Of a stretch of DNA of 64,000 nucleotides, positions 1 through 8,896 are shown in pieces. The DNA is from Thiobacillus sp. GTDB lineage: Bacteria > Pseudomonadota > Gammaproteobacteria > Burkholderiales > Thiobacillaceae. A program made the position numbers and the translations under genes. The notes beneath the pieces were generated by a model, which saw only the letters and a program-made list of their open reading frames with translations, searched no databases and was not told the origin of the DNA. How positions within the stretch are numbered: position 1 is the stretch's first letter; every line of letters begins with the position of its first letter. The stretch covers positions 372,001 through 436,000 of the forward strand of contig JACKLQ010000002.1 of NCBI GenBank assembly GCA_024235835.1, written 5' to 3'.

Positions 1-773
1 GCATCGCCCCCGAACTGGTCGTGGATACCCGCCTTTGCTCCGCCCTGGAGGCCGATGGCGCCAAGGTGGCCACCGTTGAGCACCTCATGTCGGCCCTGGC
101 CGGACTTGGCATAGATAACCTGCTAATCGATATCGACGGCCCTGAAGTTCCCATCCTGGACGGGTCGGCGGCGCCTTTCGTGTATTTGCTTCAATCCGCG
201 GGCATCGACCTGCTAAACACCCCCAAAAGGTTTATCCGGGTTCTCAAAACTGTTCGTGTGGAAGACGGCGACAAGTGGGCAGAATTCACGCCCTATGAAG
301 GGTTCAGGCTTTCCTTCCGCATCGACTTTGACCACCCTGTATTCCGCAACACGTCCCGTGAAATCACCCTGGACTTCAGCCGCGATTCCTATGTGCGGGA
401 AGTCAGCCGTGCCCGCACTTTCGGTTTCGTGAAGGATGTTGAATATCTGCGCAGCCACGGGCTCGCCCTCGGAGGTACGCTGGACAATGCCATCGTGCTG
501 GACGAATACCGGGTTCTCAACAGCGACGGTCTTCGCTATGCGGATGAATTCGTCAAACACAAGGTACTGGATGCGGTGGGCGATCTTTACCTGACCGGCC
601 ACCCGGTCCTTGCCACCTTCAGCGCCTACAAATCCGGCCATGGTTTGAACAACAAACTCTTGCGGACGCTGATGAGCGATTCAACCGCCTGGCAGTGGCA
701 GGAATACCTGGATGAACGGACCACGCCGCGCAACTTGTTGAGTCTCCACCTCTCACCCGCTGCCTTTGCATAG
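1..773 (+). CDS. lpxC: UDP-3-O-acyl-N-acetylglucosamine deacetylase, 5'-truncated
   Basis: LpxC catalyses the committed zinc-dependent deacetylation step of lipid A synthesis in the cytoplasm. The reading frame is already open at base 3, so the gene starts left of the window; about 256 C-terminal residues are present. Visible family motifs are [15 protein letters not shown] near the left edge, the LDGSAAPF stretch, and the C-terminal [16 protein letters not shown] segment, which carries the conserved His and Asp of the active site. It ends with AAFA and a TAG stop. It faces pilQ tail to tail across a shared terminator. LpxC is normally the last gene of the division and cell-wall cluster, so ftsZ is probably just upstream. 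Confidence 0.95.
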   Translation, partial: IAPELVVDTRLCSALEADGAKVATVEHLMSALAGLGIDNLLIDIDGPEVPILDGSAAPFVYLLQSAGIDLLNTPKRFIRVLKTVRVEDGDKWAEFTPYEGFRLSFRIDFDHPVFRNTSREITLDFSRDSYVREVSRARTFGFVKDVEYLRSHGLALGGTLDNAIVLDEYRVLNSDGLRYADEFVKHKVLDAVGDLYLTGHPVLATFSAYKSGHGLNNKLLRTLMSDSTAWQWQEYLDERTTPRNLLSLHLSPAAFA

Positions 774-787
774 GCCACGATAAACGC

Positions 788-816
788 AGAGGGGCGCCAA
801 GAGCGCCCCTTGATTT
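788..816. terminator. bidirectional terminator between lpxC and pilQ
   Basis: A perfect 7-bp stem GGGGCGC / GCGCCCC (791-797 and 803-809) encloses the loop CAAGA and is followed on the plus strand by TTGATTT. It sits between two convergent genes and may end both. Confidence 0.6.
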
Positions 817-836
817 ACTGATCAGATTTTGTGTGC

Positions 837-3065
837 TTACTGCAGCACAGCCATGTTTTCGTCAACCAGACGTGGCGTAAGGAATATCAGCAATTCAGAT
901 TTCTCGTCCGTCTTGCTATTGGACTTGAACAGGTTGCCCAGTACCGGGATATCTCCCAGGAACGGCACCTTGCTGGTGTCATCTCGCAGGGTTTGCTCGA
1001 ATATTCCTCCCAGGATTGCCGTCTCGCCGTTGTTCACACGCACCTGGGTTTTCACACGTTTCACGTTGATCGCCGGGCCGGCGCTGGTGTTAACCCCTTG
1101 GGCATCTTTCTGGACCTCCACGTTCAGAATGACAGCGTCATTGTTCAGCACTTGCGGTGCGACAAGTAAACACAGCAGAGCGTCTTTGAAGGATGTCTGG
1201 GTTCCCGATTGGCTGACCGTTTGGTAAGGAATCTGGGTACCTTGAAGAATTACGGCCGGTTTCAGATTGGTGGTCACAACCCGGGGGTTGGACACGATCT
1301 TGCCGCGGTTGTCTGCTTCCAACGCCTGCAGTTCCAGCGACAGCATGGTGTTGGCGCCTGCGTTGAGGATCGTCAGGCCAAGGGTTCCGGCATTGCCCAC
1401 GCCAGCGGCGTCAGGTAACTGCACGTTAAAGCCACTGGAGGCCCCGACACCACCACCCGTGGCAATGTTCCTGGAAGACGTACCCGATGATGAAAGGCCC
1501 ATGGTGGCGCCACCGAGGTCATTCCTGCTGTGCAAACCCAGGCGAACCCCAAGATCACGGCCAAATTTGTCGTCCGCCACGACGATGCGTGCTTCGATCA
1601 TCACTTGCCGCATGGGAATGTCGATTTGCTTCAGCACTTCTTCCACCGCAGCATGCTTGTCCAAGGTATCCGTAACCACAAGCGTGTTGGTGGTCAGATC
1701 ATGGGAGGCCCCCCCCCTCAAGGACAGCACCCTGTTGACACCCTGGTTATTTGCGCCAGAACTTTGCTGTCCGGATGTCGCAGCAGATGTACCTGATCCT
1801 CCACTCTCTGTATCCACGGCCTGGATACCGGTTGAACTCGGGGAACAGGTGGCGTCTTCACTGCTGGAACCACTTCTGCGGGACCCACCGGACAAGACGG
1901 TGACGGCGTCGTCGGCCCGCACGTAGTTCAGTTTGTAGCTGCGTGTCACCAGCGGCTCAAGCTCCTGAAGGGAACGCTTGGCCTCCAGCTCTGCCTTCTC
2001 CTTGGCGGCCAATTCGTCCCGCGGGGCGACCCAGATCACATTCCCGGACATTCGCTTGTCCAGGCCCTTCGAACGCATGATGATGTCAAGAGCCTGGTCC
2101 CAGGGGACGTCCTTCAACCGGATCGTGATATTTCCAGTCACCGTGTCGCTGGCGATGATGTTCAGGCTCGTGAAATCGGCGATGACCTGCAGTACAGCCC
2201 GTACATCCACGTTCTGGAAGTTGAGAGAAAGCCTTTCGCCGCTGTAGACAGGCTTGTCGCTTTTCGCGTACTGGGGATCATCCAGGGAGCGGACCTCGAG
2301 GATGAACTGGTCACCGGTCTGGTACGCGTAGTAGTCCCACTTGCCCCGGGGCGTGATGGTCATACGCGTGGACTTTTCCTGGGGAATCGTCTCGATGACC
2401 TGTACGGGCGTGGCGAAATCGGCCACCTCAAGGCGACGTTGCAGGGGAGACGGGAGGTTGGTGTTCAGGAAATCCACTTGGATGGACTTCCCTCTCTGCT
2501 GAATGTCCACTGCGCCCCCTGGGCTGGAAAGGGACACCATGACACGGCCTTCTCCATTTTTTCCTCTTTGAAATTCGACATCCCGCACGCTATGAGCCGA
2601 AGCGACAGAGGAACTTGCCGGCTTGGGAGCGATATCCTTGGCGGCAGTATGGGCGCCATGCAGCACCGCATATACATTCTTGCCATCCCGTCTGATTTCA
2701 TAGTTTGCGGGCGCAGCCAGGTTTACCACCAGACGGGTTCGTTCACCGGACTGGACGGCCTGGAAGCTCTTGACGACACCGCTATTGAGCTCTTCCGGAG
2801 CCCGCCCCATTGAATTACGCGTATCCGCGAAGTCCAGCACGAGGCGGTTTGGGTTGCTGGTGGTGAACGCCACAGGCTCTGCCGCCAAATCCTGATTGAA
2901 CTGAATCTTGATGATCTGGCTGTCTTCCTTGCCCTTTGCGACGGTCACCGCCAGGAGACCATTTGGCGCACTCCAGGCATGCAACGAGAAGAGACATGCG
3001 GTGGCCGTAAAGACCGACAGGCATACCGTTCGGCAACGAGAAAGCATACTTAGGGTCACATTCAT
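837..3065 (-). CDS. pilQ: type IV pilus secretin PilQ
   Basis: Outer-membrane secretin that forms the gated pore for type IV pili. The 742-residue product has an N-terminal signal segment, then peptidoglycan-binding AMIN-like repeats in the first ~280 residues (LVVNLAAPANYEIR, MVSLSSPGGAVDIQ). An STN/N0 domain follows (LSLNFQNVDVRAVLQVIADF), then an N1 domain and the C-terminal secretin core (SNPRVVTTN, GTQIPYQT, VPFLGDIPVLGNLFK). The N1 region carries a Ser/Gly/Thr-rich low-complexity insert of about 60 residues starting near residue 395. The core strand usually written FKEAVLSL reads FKDALLCL here. It is the last gene of pilMNOPQ, 5 bp after pilP. Confidence 0.96.
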   Translation of the reverse strand: MNVTLSMLSRCRTVCLSVFTATACLFSLHAWSAPNGLLAVTVAKGKEDSQIIKIQFNQDLAAEPVAFTTSNPNRLVLDFADTRNSMGRAPEELNSGVVKSFQAVQSGERTRLVVNLAAPANYEIRRDGKNVYAVLHGAHTAAKDIAPKPASSSVASAHSVRDVEFQRGKNGEGRVMVSLSSPGGAVDIQQRGKSIQVDFLNTNLPSPLQRRLEVADFATPVQVIETIPQEKSTRMTITPRGKWDYYAYQTGDQFILEVRSLDDPQYAKSDKPVYSGERLSLNFQNVDVRAVLQVIADFTSLNIIASDTVTGNITIRLKDVPWDQALDIIMRSKGLDKRMSGNVIWVAPRDELAAKEKAELEAKRSLQELEPLVTRSYKLNYVRADDAVTVLSGGSRRSGSSSEDATCSPSSTGIQAVDTESGGSGTSAATSGQQSSGANNQGVNRVLSLRGGASHDLTTNTLVVTDTLDKHAAVEEVLKQIDIPMRQVMIEARIVVADDKFGRDLGVRLGLHSRNDLGGATMGLSSSGTSSRNIATGGGVGASSGFNVQLPDAAGVGNAGTLGLTILNAGANTMLSLELQALEADNRGKIVSNPRVVTTNLKPAVILQGTQIPYQTVSQSGTQTSFKDALLCLLVAPQVLNNDAVILNVEVQKDAQGVNTSAGPAINVKRVKTQVRVNNGETAILGGIFEQTLRDDTSKVPFLGDIPVLGNLFKSNSKTDEKSELLIFLTPRLVDENMAVLQ

Positions 3066-3070
3066 GCCAA

Positions 3071-3568
3071 TTACTCCTGCAGGGCCAGACTGGCCTTTGA
3101 TTCAATCCATTCACCGGCGCCATCCTGAATCGTTTCTCTCAATTCGACGGCGGAGTCCGATATTCCAATGATCAAGCCATAATTCTGGCCCAGGTAGTTT
3201 CCTTTCGTGACTCTGGAAACGGCCCCATCCGGGGTCTTTACTAGGGCATACAGATGGCCTTTCTGGGCAATTGTGCCCACCATTCTGAGCGCATCCAGCG
3301 GGAACCCTTCCAGATATTCCTTCTGCCGCCGGACATCCGGCTGGAGCGCGCCACCGGATTGGCCTGACTTGACAACGCGAGGCCTGAAGGGATCCAACTG
3401 ACCTTCAGGTATGAAACTGAATTCTTCCTGGGGCTTTAATTGAGGCAATGGGTCGAGTGCGTGCTGGCCTTCCTGCCCTGCCTGGGCCATGAAGGTCTTC
3501 AAGTCAGCAAACTCATCCTGTTCGCAACCTGCGAGAAATATCAAGGTAAAAAGAACAATCAGCCTCAT
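3071..3568 (-). CDS. pilP: type IV pilus assembly lipoprotein PilP
   Basis: Inner-membrane lipoprotein that links the PilN-PilO platform to the periplasmic domains of PilQ. The 165-residue protein begins with a short lipoprotein signal with lipobox LAGC at residues 12-15. An extended linker follows, then the compact beta domain (PLDALRMVGTIAQKGHLYALVKTPDG, residues ~90-120, and the NYLGQNYG turn). Length and architecture are normal for the family. The start overlaps the 3' end of pilO by 4 bases, indicating translational coupling. Confidence 0.93.
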   Translation of the reverse strand: MRLIVLFTLIFLAGCEQDEFADLKTFMAQAGQEGQHALDPLPQLKPQEEFSFIPEGQLDPFRPRVVKSGQSGGALQPDVRRQKEYLEGFPLDALRMVGTIAQKGHLYALVKTPDGAVSRVTKGNYLGQNYGLIIGISDSAVELRETIQDGAGEWIESKASLALQE

Positions 3569-4185
3569 TTTTTCTGCTCTTTGCTCTTCTTCTGGGCAGC
3601 CATTTCACTATCGTCAAGATAGCGATATGTCTGAACCCTGGCTTCCATGGTCAGGATCGCCCCCTCCTTGCCTGGCGTCAGGGAAACATCGTGCAAGGTC
3701 ACGATCCTGGGCAACTTGGCCACGTCATTTACGAACCCGCCGATATCTGGATATCCACCCGTAACGCGTATATCCACCGGCAATGTGGCGTAAAAATCCG
3801 CGGGTGTTTCTGTCCCTGGCCTGAAAAGTTCGAAGGAAAGTCCCCGCCCCACACCCACCTGGTTGATATCGGTAAGCAATGCATCCATCTCTGAACGGTT
3901 GGGCAATTGACGCAACAGGGACGCGAGGGACTTTTCGATTTCTTCCAGCCGCCGCTTGTAGGTTTCGTAGTGGTAGGCCTGGCTTTTCTTGGACGAATAC
4001 GCCTCGCGCAAGGTCTGCTCGTCGTTACGCGCACTCTCCATCTGAGTGATTGCGTCGGACCAGATCAAATACCACCCCAGCGCCACAATGCCCAGAAAAA
4101 TCAGGACCATGAGCACGGCCCGCACAGGCGCGGGGGCACTGACTACATCCTTGAGTTCCAGGTTATTGATGTCAGACCAGTTCAT
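3565..4185 (-). CDS. pilO: type IV pilus inner-membrane protein PilO
   Basis: Bitopic inner-membrane protein that dimerises with PilN in the pilus alignment subcomplex. The product has a short cytoplasmic N-terminus, one transmembrane helix (VRAVLMVLIFLGIVALGWYL, about residues 22-41), a coiled coil (~45-90), and the ferredoxin-like PilO domain (LLTDINQVGVGRGLSFELF). I start it at the ATG at 4185 (MNWSDINNLELKD): the run GGGGG lies just upstream and the start is 1 base after the pilN stop. The frame is open further upstream, but that extension would overlap pilN and is not PilO-like. Confidence 0.93.
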   Translation of the reverse strand: MNWSDINNLELKDVVSAPAPVRAVLMVLIFLGIVALGWYLIWSDAITQMESARNDEQTLREAYSSKKSQAYHYETYKRRLEEIEKSLASLLRQLPNRSEMDALLTDINQVGVGRGLSFELFRPGTETPADFYATLPVDIRVTGGYPDIGGFVNDVAKLPRIVTLHDVSLTPGKEGAILTMEARVQTYRYLDDSEMAAQKKSKEQKK

Positions 4186-4186
4186 G

Positions 4187-4777
4187 CTAGCCCCCCGTTC
4201 CTGGTTTGACGGGTTTTTCCTCCGTTTGCGCCACACGCTCAATCTGGGCATTCAGAGTGAATTCATTCAATCTCTGGTTGCCCACCTGGGAGGCCTTGAC
4301 TTCCACCAGCGTCGGTGCATTAAACAGGGTGGAGGCATCCAGGGCACGCATGAAGGTTGACACGCGTGCACTTGACTGTGCATACCCAACGATGACGAAC
4401 TTGTCCCCGGTCTGTTTGATGTTTTTCAAATACAAGCCTTCGGGCACTTGGGCGGACAATTCGCTGAACAGCCTAACGGATTCACCCCGATTAACCTGCA
4501 AGGACTCCACCACGTCCTTTCGAGCCAACAGGTCTTGAGTCTTTTCCTTCAACTGGGCAATTTCCTGAATCTGCTTGTCGAGTTTGGCGATCTCTTCGCG
4601 CAGGAATGCATTTCGCTGTTCCTGCTGGGCCTGGGCGTTGGAAATCCAGTACTGCCCCGCAGCCACTGTGGCCACACCCAGCCCAGCGGAAAGCGCTGCC
4701 ATGAGGGCAAACAGGCGTTGTGCACGTGCTCGCCTCATCTGCCGATGAGGCATTAGGTTGATGCGTATCGGTGTCAT
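4187..4777 (-). CDS. pilN: type IV pilus inner-membrane protein PilN
   Basis: Inner-membrane partner of PilO. Its cytoplasmic N-terminal peptide docks onto the actin-like protein PilM. That peptide is visible at residues 4-9 (IRINLMPHR, matching the family motif INLLPWR). A transmembrane helix covers about residues 22-42, and a coiled coil with the periplasmic ferredoxin-like domain follows. At 196 residues it has the usual length. Its ATG overlaps the pilM stop by 4 bases. Confidence 0.94.
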   Translation of the reverse strand: MTPIRINLMPHRQMRRARAQRLFALMAALSAGLGVATVAAGQYWISNAQAQQEQRNAFLREEIAKLDKQIQEIAQLKEKTQDLLARKDVVESLQVNRGESVRLFSELSAQVPEGLYLKNIKQTGDKFVIVGYAQSSARVSTFMRALDASTLFNAPTLVEVKASQVGNQRLNEFTLNAQIERVAQTEEKPVKPGTGG

Positions 4778-5850
4778 ACCGGGTCAAACCTTCTCAATGC
4801 TAAGCCACAGGCGACAAACAGGGCGGGAGCATCCAACGCCAATTGCCTCGCGCGAACATTCGCTGACACGGCCATCTTCGAGAAGGGATTGGCGATGAGC
4901 GTGCTCGTCTGGGTCTTGCCGTGCACGACATCATCCAGGCCAGGAATGGCCGCACAGCCACCAGCCAGCAGGATGTGATCCACTTTTTGAAACGACGTCG
5001 CGGAGAAAAACATCTGGAGCGCCCTGCTTATCTCCAGTGCCACGGAATCCAGGAAAGGCTGCAGGACTTCCGACTCATAGCGTTCAGGCAGGAGCCCCTT
5101 GCGTTTGGCATCCTCCGCTTCCTCAGGCGTCATGTCGAACCTGCGGGTTATCTCGCTGGTGAGCGCATTGCCCCCCAAAGCATGTTCCCGCTGGTACACG
5201 GGCTGGTTGTCATTCAGCACATTGAAATGGGTTGTCTGCGCACCGACATCGACGATGGCCACCGTCTGCCCCTGCCCATTCTCGGGCAACTGGAATGCCA
5301 ACTGTTCATAAGCCGTGAGTATGGCGAAGGCATCCACATCCATGATGACGGGCTTCAAGCCCACCGCTTCAGCAATGGCCACGCGCTCTTCCACGCGCTC
5401 CTTTCTGGTAACCACCAGCAGAGCATCGTTCTCGTTGGGGTTCTTGGCATTGGGATCCAGCACCTGGTAATCAAGGCTGACCTCGTCCAGGGGAAAGGAG
5501 GCCATTTGGTTTGCGTCTGCCGCCACCTGGGCTTCGATCTCCGACTCCGAGGCAGTGCCCGGCAACAGGATTTTTTTCGTGATCACCGCCGACGCCGGCA
5601 ATGCCATGGCAATGTGGCGGGTCTTGGTTTCCAGCTTGCGCCAAGCTTCCCGCATTGCGGCTTCCACGAGATCTGCCTTGGCGATGACACCGTCCATGAC
5701 GGCTTCCTTCGGCAATGGTACGACCGAATAACGTTCGACACGCCGAACACCCTTGCCGCTCTCGCTCAATTCGAGCATTTTCACGGCCGATGAGCTAACA
5801 TCGACCCCGATCAAGGGACGCGAACCCTGTCCTAAAAACGCGAGTTCCAA
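4774..5850 (-). CDS. pilM: type IV pilus actin-like ATPase PilM
   Basis: Cytoplasmic actin/FtsA-fold protein that anchors the PilN-PilO complex and connects to the motor. The 358-residue product shows the first phosphate-binding motif (LIGVDVSSSAVKMLEL, ~13-28), the second (VAIVDVGAQTTHFNVL) and the adenosine motif (ILLAGGCAAIPGL near residue 300), all typical of PilM. It is the first gene of the minus-strand pilMNOPQ operon and is transcribed away from the PBP1A gene. Confidence 0.96.
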   Translation of the reverse strand: MELAFLGQGSRPLIGVDVSSSAVKMLELSESGKGVRRVERYSVVPLPKEAVMDGVIAKADLVEAAMREAWRKLETKTRHIAMALPASAVITKKILLPGTASESEIEAQVAADANQMASFPLDEVSLDYQVLDPNAKNPNENDALLVVTRKERVEERVAIAEAVGLKPVIMDVDAFAILTAYEQLAFQLPENGQGQTVAIVDVGAQTTHFNVLNDNQPVYQREHALGGNALTSEITRRFDMTPEEAEDAKRKGLLPERYESEVLQPFLDSVALEISRALQMFFSATSFQKVDHILLAGGCAAIPGLDDVVHGKTQTSTLIANPFSKMAVSANVRARQLALDAPALFVACGLALRRFDPV

Positions 5851-5968
5851 ATATCGTCTCCCACAAGACCGCCTACACAGGCGACATTTAATAATCTGGA
5901 TTAAATCCTAGCAACAACTTTATTTATCTGCACAATATTTTCTTTTTGCCTTTCCCCCAAGCCTCGTT
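5851..5968. promoter_or_regulatory. divergent promoter region pilM / PBP1A
   Basis: This 118-base spacer between two divergent operons is much more AT-rich than the flanking genes and must carry both promoters. It contains an 11-bp palindrome GGATT-A-AATCC (5898-5908) that could be an operator. I do not see a sigma-70 hexamer pair good enough to fix either start point. Confidence 0.35.
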
Positions 5969-8266
5969 ATGACCCGTTGGTGGCATTATCTTTTGGCGGT
6001 AACAGCCGTCATGCTTGTATCGGCCTTTGCCGTGGCGGCCTTGGCGACAGCCTTGGTATACCCCAATCTGCCCAGTCTCGATAGCCTGACAGATTACCGT
6101 CCGAAGCAACCTCTCCGCATTTACACCGAGGATGGGGCCCTGATCAGCGAGTTCGGGGAAGAACGCCGCAAGGTCGTCCACCTCAAGGAAACCCCCAAAG
6201 CCCTGCGACAGGCCATTCTGGCCGCGGAAGATGAACGTTTCTATCAACATGGCGGCGTGGACACGTTGGGCGTACTGCGGGCGGCCGCATCCAACCTGGT
6301 ATCCGGAGGAGCCAAGGAAGGAGCGTCAACCATCACGATGCAGGTAGCGCGCAACTTTTTCCTTTCGTCAGAAAAGACCATGCGGCGCAAGCTCAACGAG
6401 GCACTGCTTGCCATCAAGATCGAGCATGCGCTTACCAAGGATGAAATCCTTGAGCTATATATCAACCACATCTATCTGGGACAGCGCGCCTATGGCTTTG
6501 CTGCTGCTTCCCGCATCTATTTCGGCAAACCCCTGGAAAACTTGAGCCTCGCAGAGGCTGCAATGCTCGCGGGCCTGCCCAAGGCGCCCTCCGCATACAA
6601 TCCGGTGGTCAACCCAAAACGCGCAAAAACCCGACAGCTGTATGTACTCGGGCGTATGAAAACATTGGGTTACATTTCACAACGCGAATATGACACGGCC
6701 AAGAATCTTCGCTTGCCAGTAAAGTACTCCCCGTTGAGCTTTGAGGTCGAAGCCCCTCATCTGGCAGAACTCGTGCGCCAGCGCATGCAGCAGAAATATG
6801 GGGACAGCATCTATGTCAGCGGCATGAAGGTCTTTACAACCCTGCGCCGCGTGGACCAGAAAGCCGCCATCGAGGGGGCCAAGCGGGCCGTCCTGGAGTT
6901 CCACCGACGTCGCGGCTACGCGGGCCCCGAAGGCAAAATCAAGTTGCCATCTGACCCGGCCCAGGCAGACAAGGCCATTGAAGACGCCCTGACCGACCGG
7001 GAGGAATGTAGCGGCCTCCTGCCCGGTGTGGTCATCGCGCTGGACAAGAAGTCCATGAAAGTCCGCTTGCGTAGCGGCGAGGATATCTCACTGGGCGCCA
7101 CGGAAATCAATTTTGCCCAGCGCCACATCAGCGGCAAAGTGCGTGAGGACATGCGGCTAGGAAAGGGCAGCATCGTCCGCGTAGCCCGGTATGATGCCCG
7201 CCAGCCCTGGCAGCTGACCTATCTGCCCAAGGTGGAAGTCGGGTTTGTGGCCCTGTCGCCCGACACGGGTGCGATACGCGCCATGGTGGGCAGCTTCGAT
7301 TTCGCACGCAACCAGTACAACCACGTTACGCAGGCATGGCGCCAGCCAGGGTCAAGCTTCAAACCCTTTGTCTATTCGGCAGCCCTGGAGCGCGGCATCA
7401 CCCCTGCAACGCGATTCGACGATGCACCCATCACCATTGACCCCGCCGAAACCGGTGGCGTGCCCTGGGAACCCAAGAACTATGATGGCTCCATGGATGG
7501 CGCGAGTACCCTGCGGAACGCGTTGACCAAGTCCAAGAACCTGGTCTCCATTCGGGTACTTCAAGCGGCAACGGCGCCATTTACCCATGAGCACGTGGCC
7601 AGGTTCGGCTTTGACATGGGGCGTATCCCCCCGTACCTGACCATGGCGCTGGGTGCCGGCGAAGTAACCCCCCTCAGCCTGGCAACCGGCTACGCTGTAT
7701 TCGCCAACGGCGGCAAACGCGTCACGCCATGGCATCTGCTCAAGGTCACGGACAAGGACGGCCGCGTACTCGAGAACTTCACCGCACCGGCCTCCCTGCC
7801 CGTCCTTGACCCTCGAAACGCCTTCACCATGGCCAGCATGATGCAGGACGTGGTCAGACGCGGCACGGCTACCGGCGCCATGAAACTGGGACGCAGTGAC
7901 CTTGCGGGCAAGACCGGCACCACCAATGACCACCGTGACACGTGGTTTGCCGGTTTCCAGCCCACACGCGTGGCGGTGGCATGGATGGGCTACGATCAAC
8001 CACGGCCCCTGGGCGGTAGCGAAACAGGCGGCGTGACGGCGTTGCCCATGTGGATTCAGTACATGGGAGAGGTATTGCAGGGTGTCCCGGAGATGCCTTT
8101 CGCCGTTCCTCCCGGGATGGTTGCAGAGCCCATCGACCCCGCCACGGGAAATACCCTCCCTGAAGGCCAGGGGATGACAGAATACTTCTACCAGGAATTC
8201 GCGCCCGGATCGTTGCTTCCGTCCGGTGTCGCGGAGCCCCCAGCCGATGGCCAAGCGCCCTCATGA
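5969..8266 (+). CDS. mrcA: penicillin-binding protein 1A (bifunctional transglycosylase/transpeptidase)
   Basis: Inner-membrane enzyme that polymerises lipid II and cross-links peptidoglycan. The 765-residue product has an N-terminal membrane anchor (~residues 8-30) and a GT51 transglycosylase domain (EDERFYQHGG near residue 87, then GASTITMQVARNFFL). An OB-like insert follows, then the transpeptidase domain with SxxK at S462-K465 (PGSSFKPF), an SKN motif (LTKSKNLVS) and KTGT at residue 648 onward. It is divergent from pilM, the arrangement usual in beta- and gammaproteobacteria. All catalytic motifs are present. Confidence 0.96.
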   Translation: MTRWWHYLLAVTAVMLVSAFAVAALATALVYPNLPSLDSLTDYRPKQPLRIYTEDGALISEFGEERRKVVHLKETPKALRQAILAAEDERFYQHGGVDTLGVLRAAASNLVSGGAKEGASTITMQVARNFFLSSEKTMRRKLNEALLAIKIEHALTKDEILELYINHIYLGQRAYGFAAASRIYFGKPLENLSLAEAAMLAGLPKAPSAYNPVVNPKRAKTRQLYVLGRMKTLGYISQREYDTAKNLRLPVKYSPLSFEVEAPHLAELVRQRMQQKYGDSIYVSGMKVFTTLRRVDQKAAIEGAKRAVLEFHRRRGYAGPEGKIKLPSDPAQADKAIEDALTDREECSGLLPGVVIALDKKSMKVRLRSGEDISLGATEINFAQRHISGKVREDMRLGKGSIVRVARYDARQPWQLTYLPKVEVGFVALSPDTGAIRAMVGSFDFARNQYNHVTQAWRQPGSSFKPFVYSAALERGITPATRFDDAPITIDPAETGGVPWEPKNYDGSMDGASTLRNALTKSKNLVSIRVLQAATAPFTHEHVARFGFDMGRIPPYLTMALGAGEVTPLSLATGYAVFANGGKRVTPWHLLKVTDKDGRVLENFTAPASLPVLDPRNAFTMASMMQDVVRRGTATGAMKLGRSDLAGKTGTTNDHRDTWFAGFQPTRVAVAWMGYDQPRPLGGSETGGVTALPMWIQYMGEVLQGVPEMPFAVPPGMVAEPIDPATGNTLPEGQGMTEYFYQEFAPGSLLPSGVAEPPADGQAPS

Positions 8267-8825
8267 CCATGCATTGAAATCCGCCCAGACGCGGACGCTG
8301 ATTGCCGAACTGGCGGGACGCCTTATGGCCGAACATGGCATCCGCGACTACGCTCTGGCGAAGAGAAAGGCGGCACGGCAATTGGGCTTGCCCGAGGGAG
8401 CCAGCCTGCCCAGCAACGAGGAAGTCGACCAGGCGCTGATGGAACGCCAGAGCCTGTTCGAACCCCATGACCAACTCCTCCTGCTGGCCGAACTGCGGGA
8501 CGAAGCGCTGCAAGTCATGCAGGTATTTGACCGCTTCAACCCGATACTGACCGGTGCAATTGCATCGGGCGCCGTCTCCGAGCACAGCATCATCGAACTG
8601 GATATCCAGGCTGACTCCAGCAAGGATTTCGAGCAATTCCTGGTAAACCAGGAAATCGAATTCAAAGTCATGGACCAGGCAGGACAGACGGCCTATCTGA
8701 TTTATGCCGAGCCGGTGGATGTCCTGGTACGGATTCCAACCAAGGACCGGCACCCGGGGTACAACTCCCAAAAGAGTCATCTGAGCATCAAACAGTTGAG
8801 AAAGCTGGTTCAAACCACTTATTAA
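8247..8825 (+). CDS. nucleotidyltransferase-like conserved protein
   Basis: Conserved betaproteobacterial protein (192 residues from this start) often mislabelled as a UDP-N-acetylmuramate-alanine ligase. The N-terminal half is helical and basic. The middle (FNPILTGAIASGAVSEHSIIELDIQADSSKDFEQFL) resembles a pol-beta/MNT nucleotidyltransferase core with a reduced acidic motif (ELDIQAD), so catalysis is uncertain. I use the ATG at 8247 (MAKRPHDHALK), which overlaps the end of the PBP1A gene by 20 bases; an ATG seven codons earlier at 8226 is also open. Translational coupling to the PBP1A gene is likely. Confidence 0.75.
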   Translation: MAKRPHDHALKSAQTRTLIAELAGRLMAEHGIRDYALAKRKAARQLGLPEGASLPSNEEVDQALMERQSLFEPHDQLLLLAELRDEALQVMQVFDRFNPILTGAIASGAVSEHSIIELDIQADSSKDFEQFLVNQEIEFKVMDQAGQTAYLIYAEPVDVLVRIPTKDRHPGYNSQKSHLSIKQLRKLVQTTY

Positions 8826-8850
8826 GAAGCATCAACGCTGGTTACACTAC

Positions 8851-8890
8851 GGCGCTGGCCATTCCCGAATCAATTTCGATCGCCAGCGCC
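8851..8890 (+). promoter_or_regulatory. inverted repeat in the leader of the sugar-transferase gene
   Basis: GGCGCTGGC (8851-8859) is perfectly complementary to GCCAGCGCC (8882-8890) across a 22-base AT-richer loop. The right arm ends 6 bases before the ATG at 8897 and covers the place where a ribosome-binding site should be; no clear Shine-Dalgarno is visible. It could be a translational hairpin or an operator for the first gene of the EPS cluster. Confidence 0.45.
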
Positions 8891-8896
8891 ACCTAG

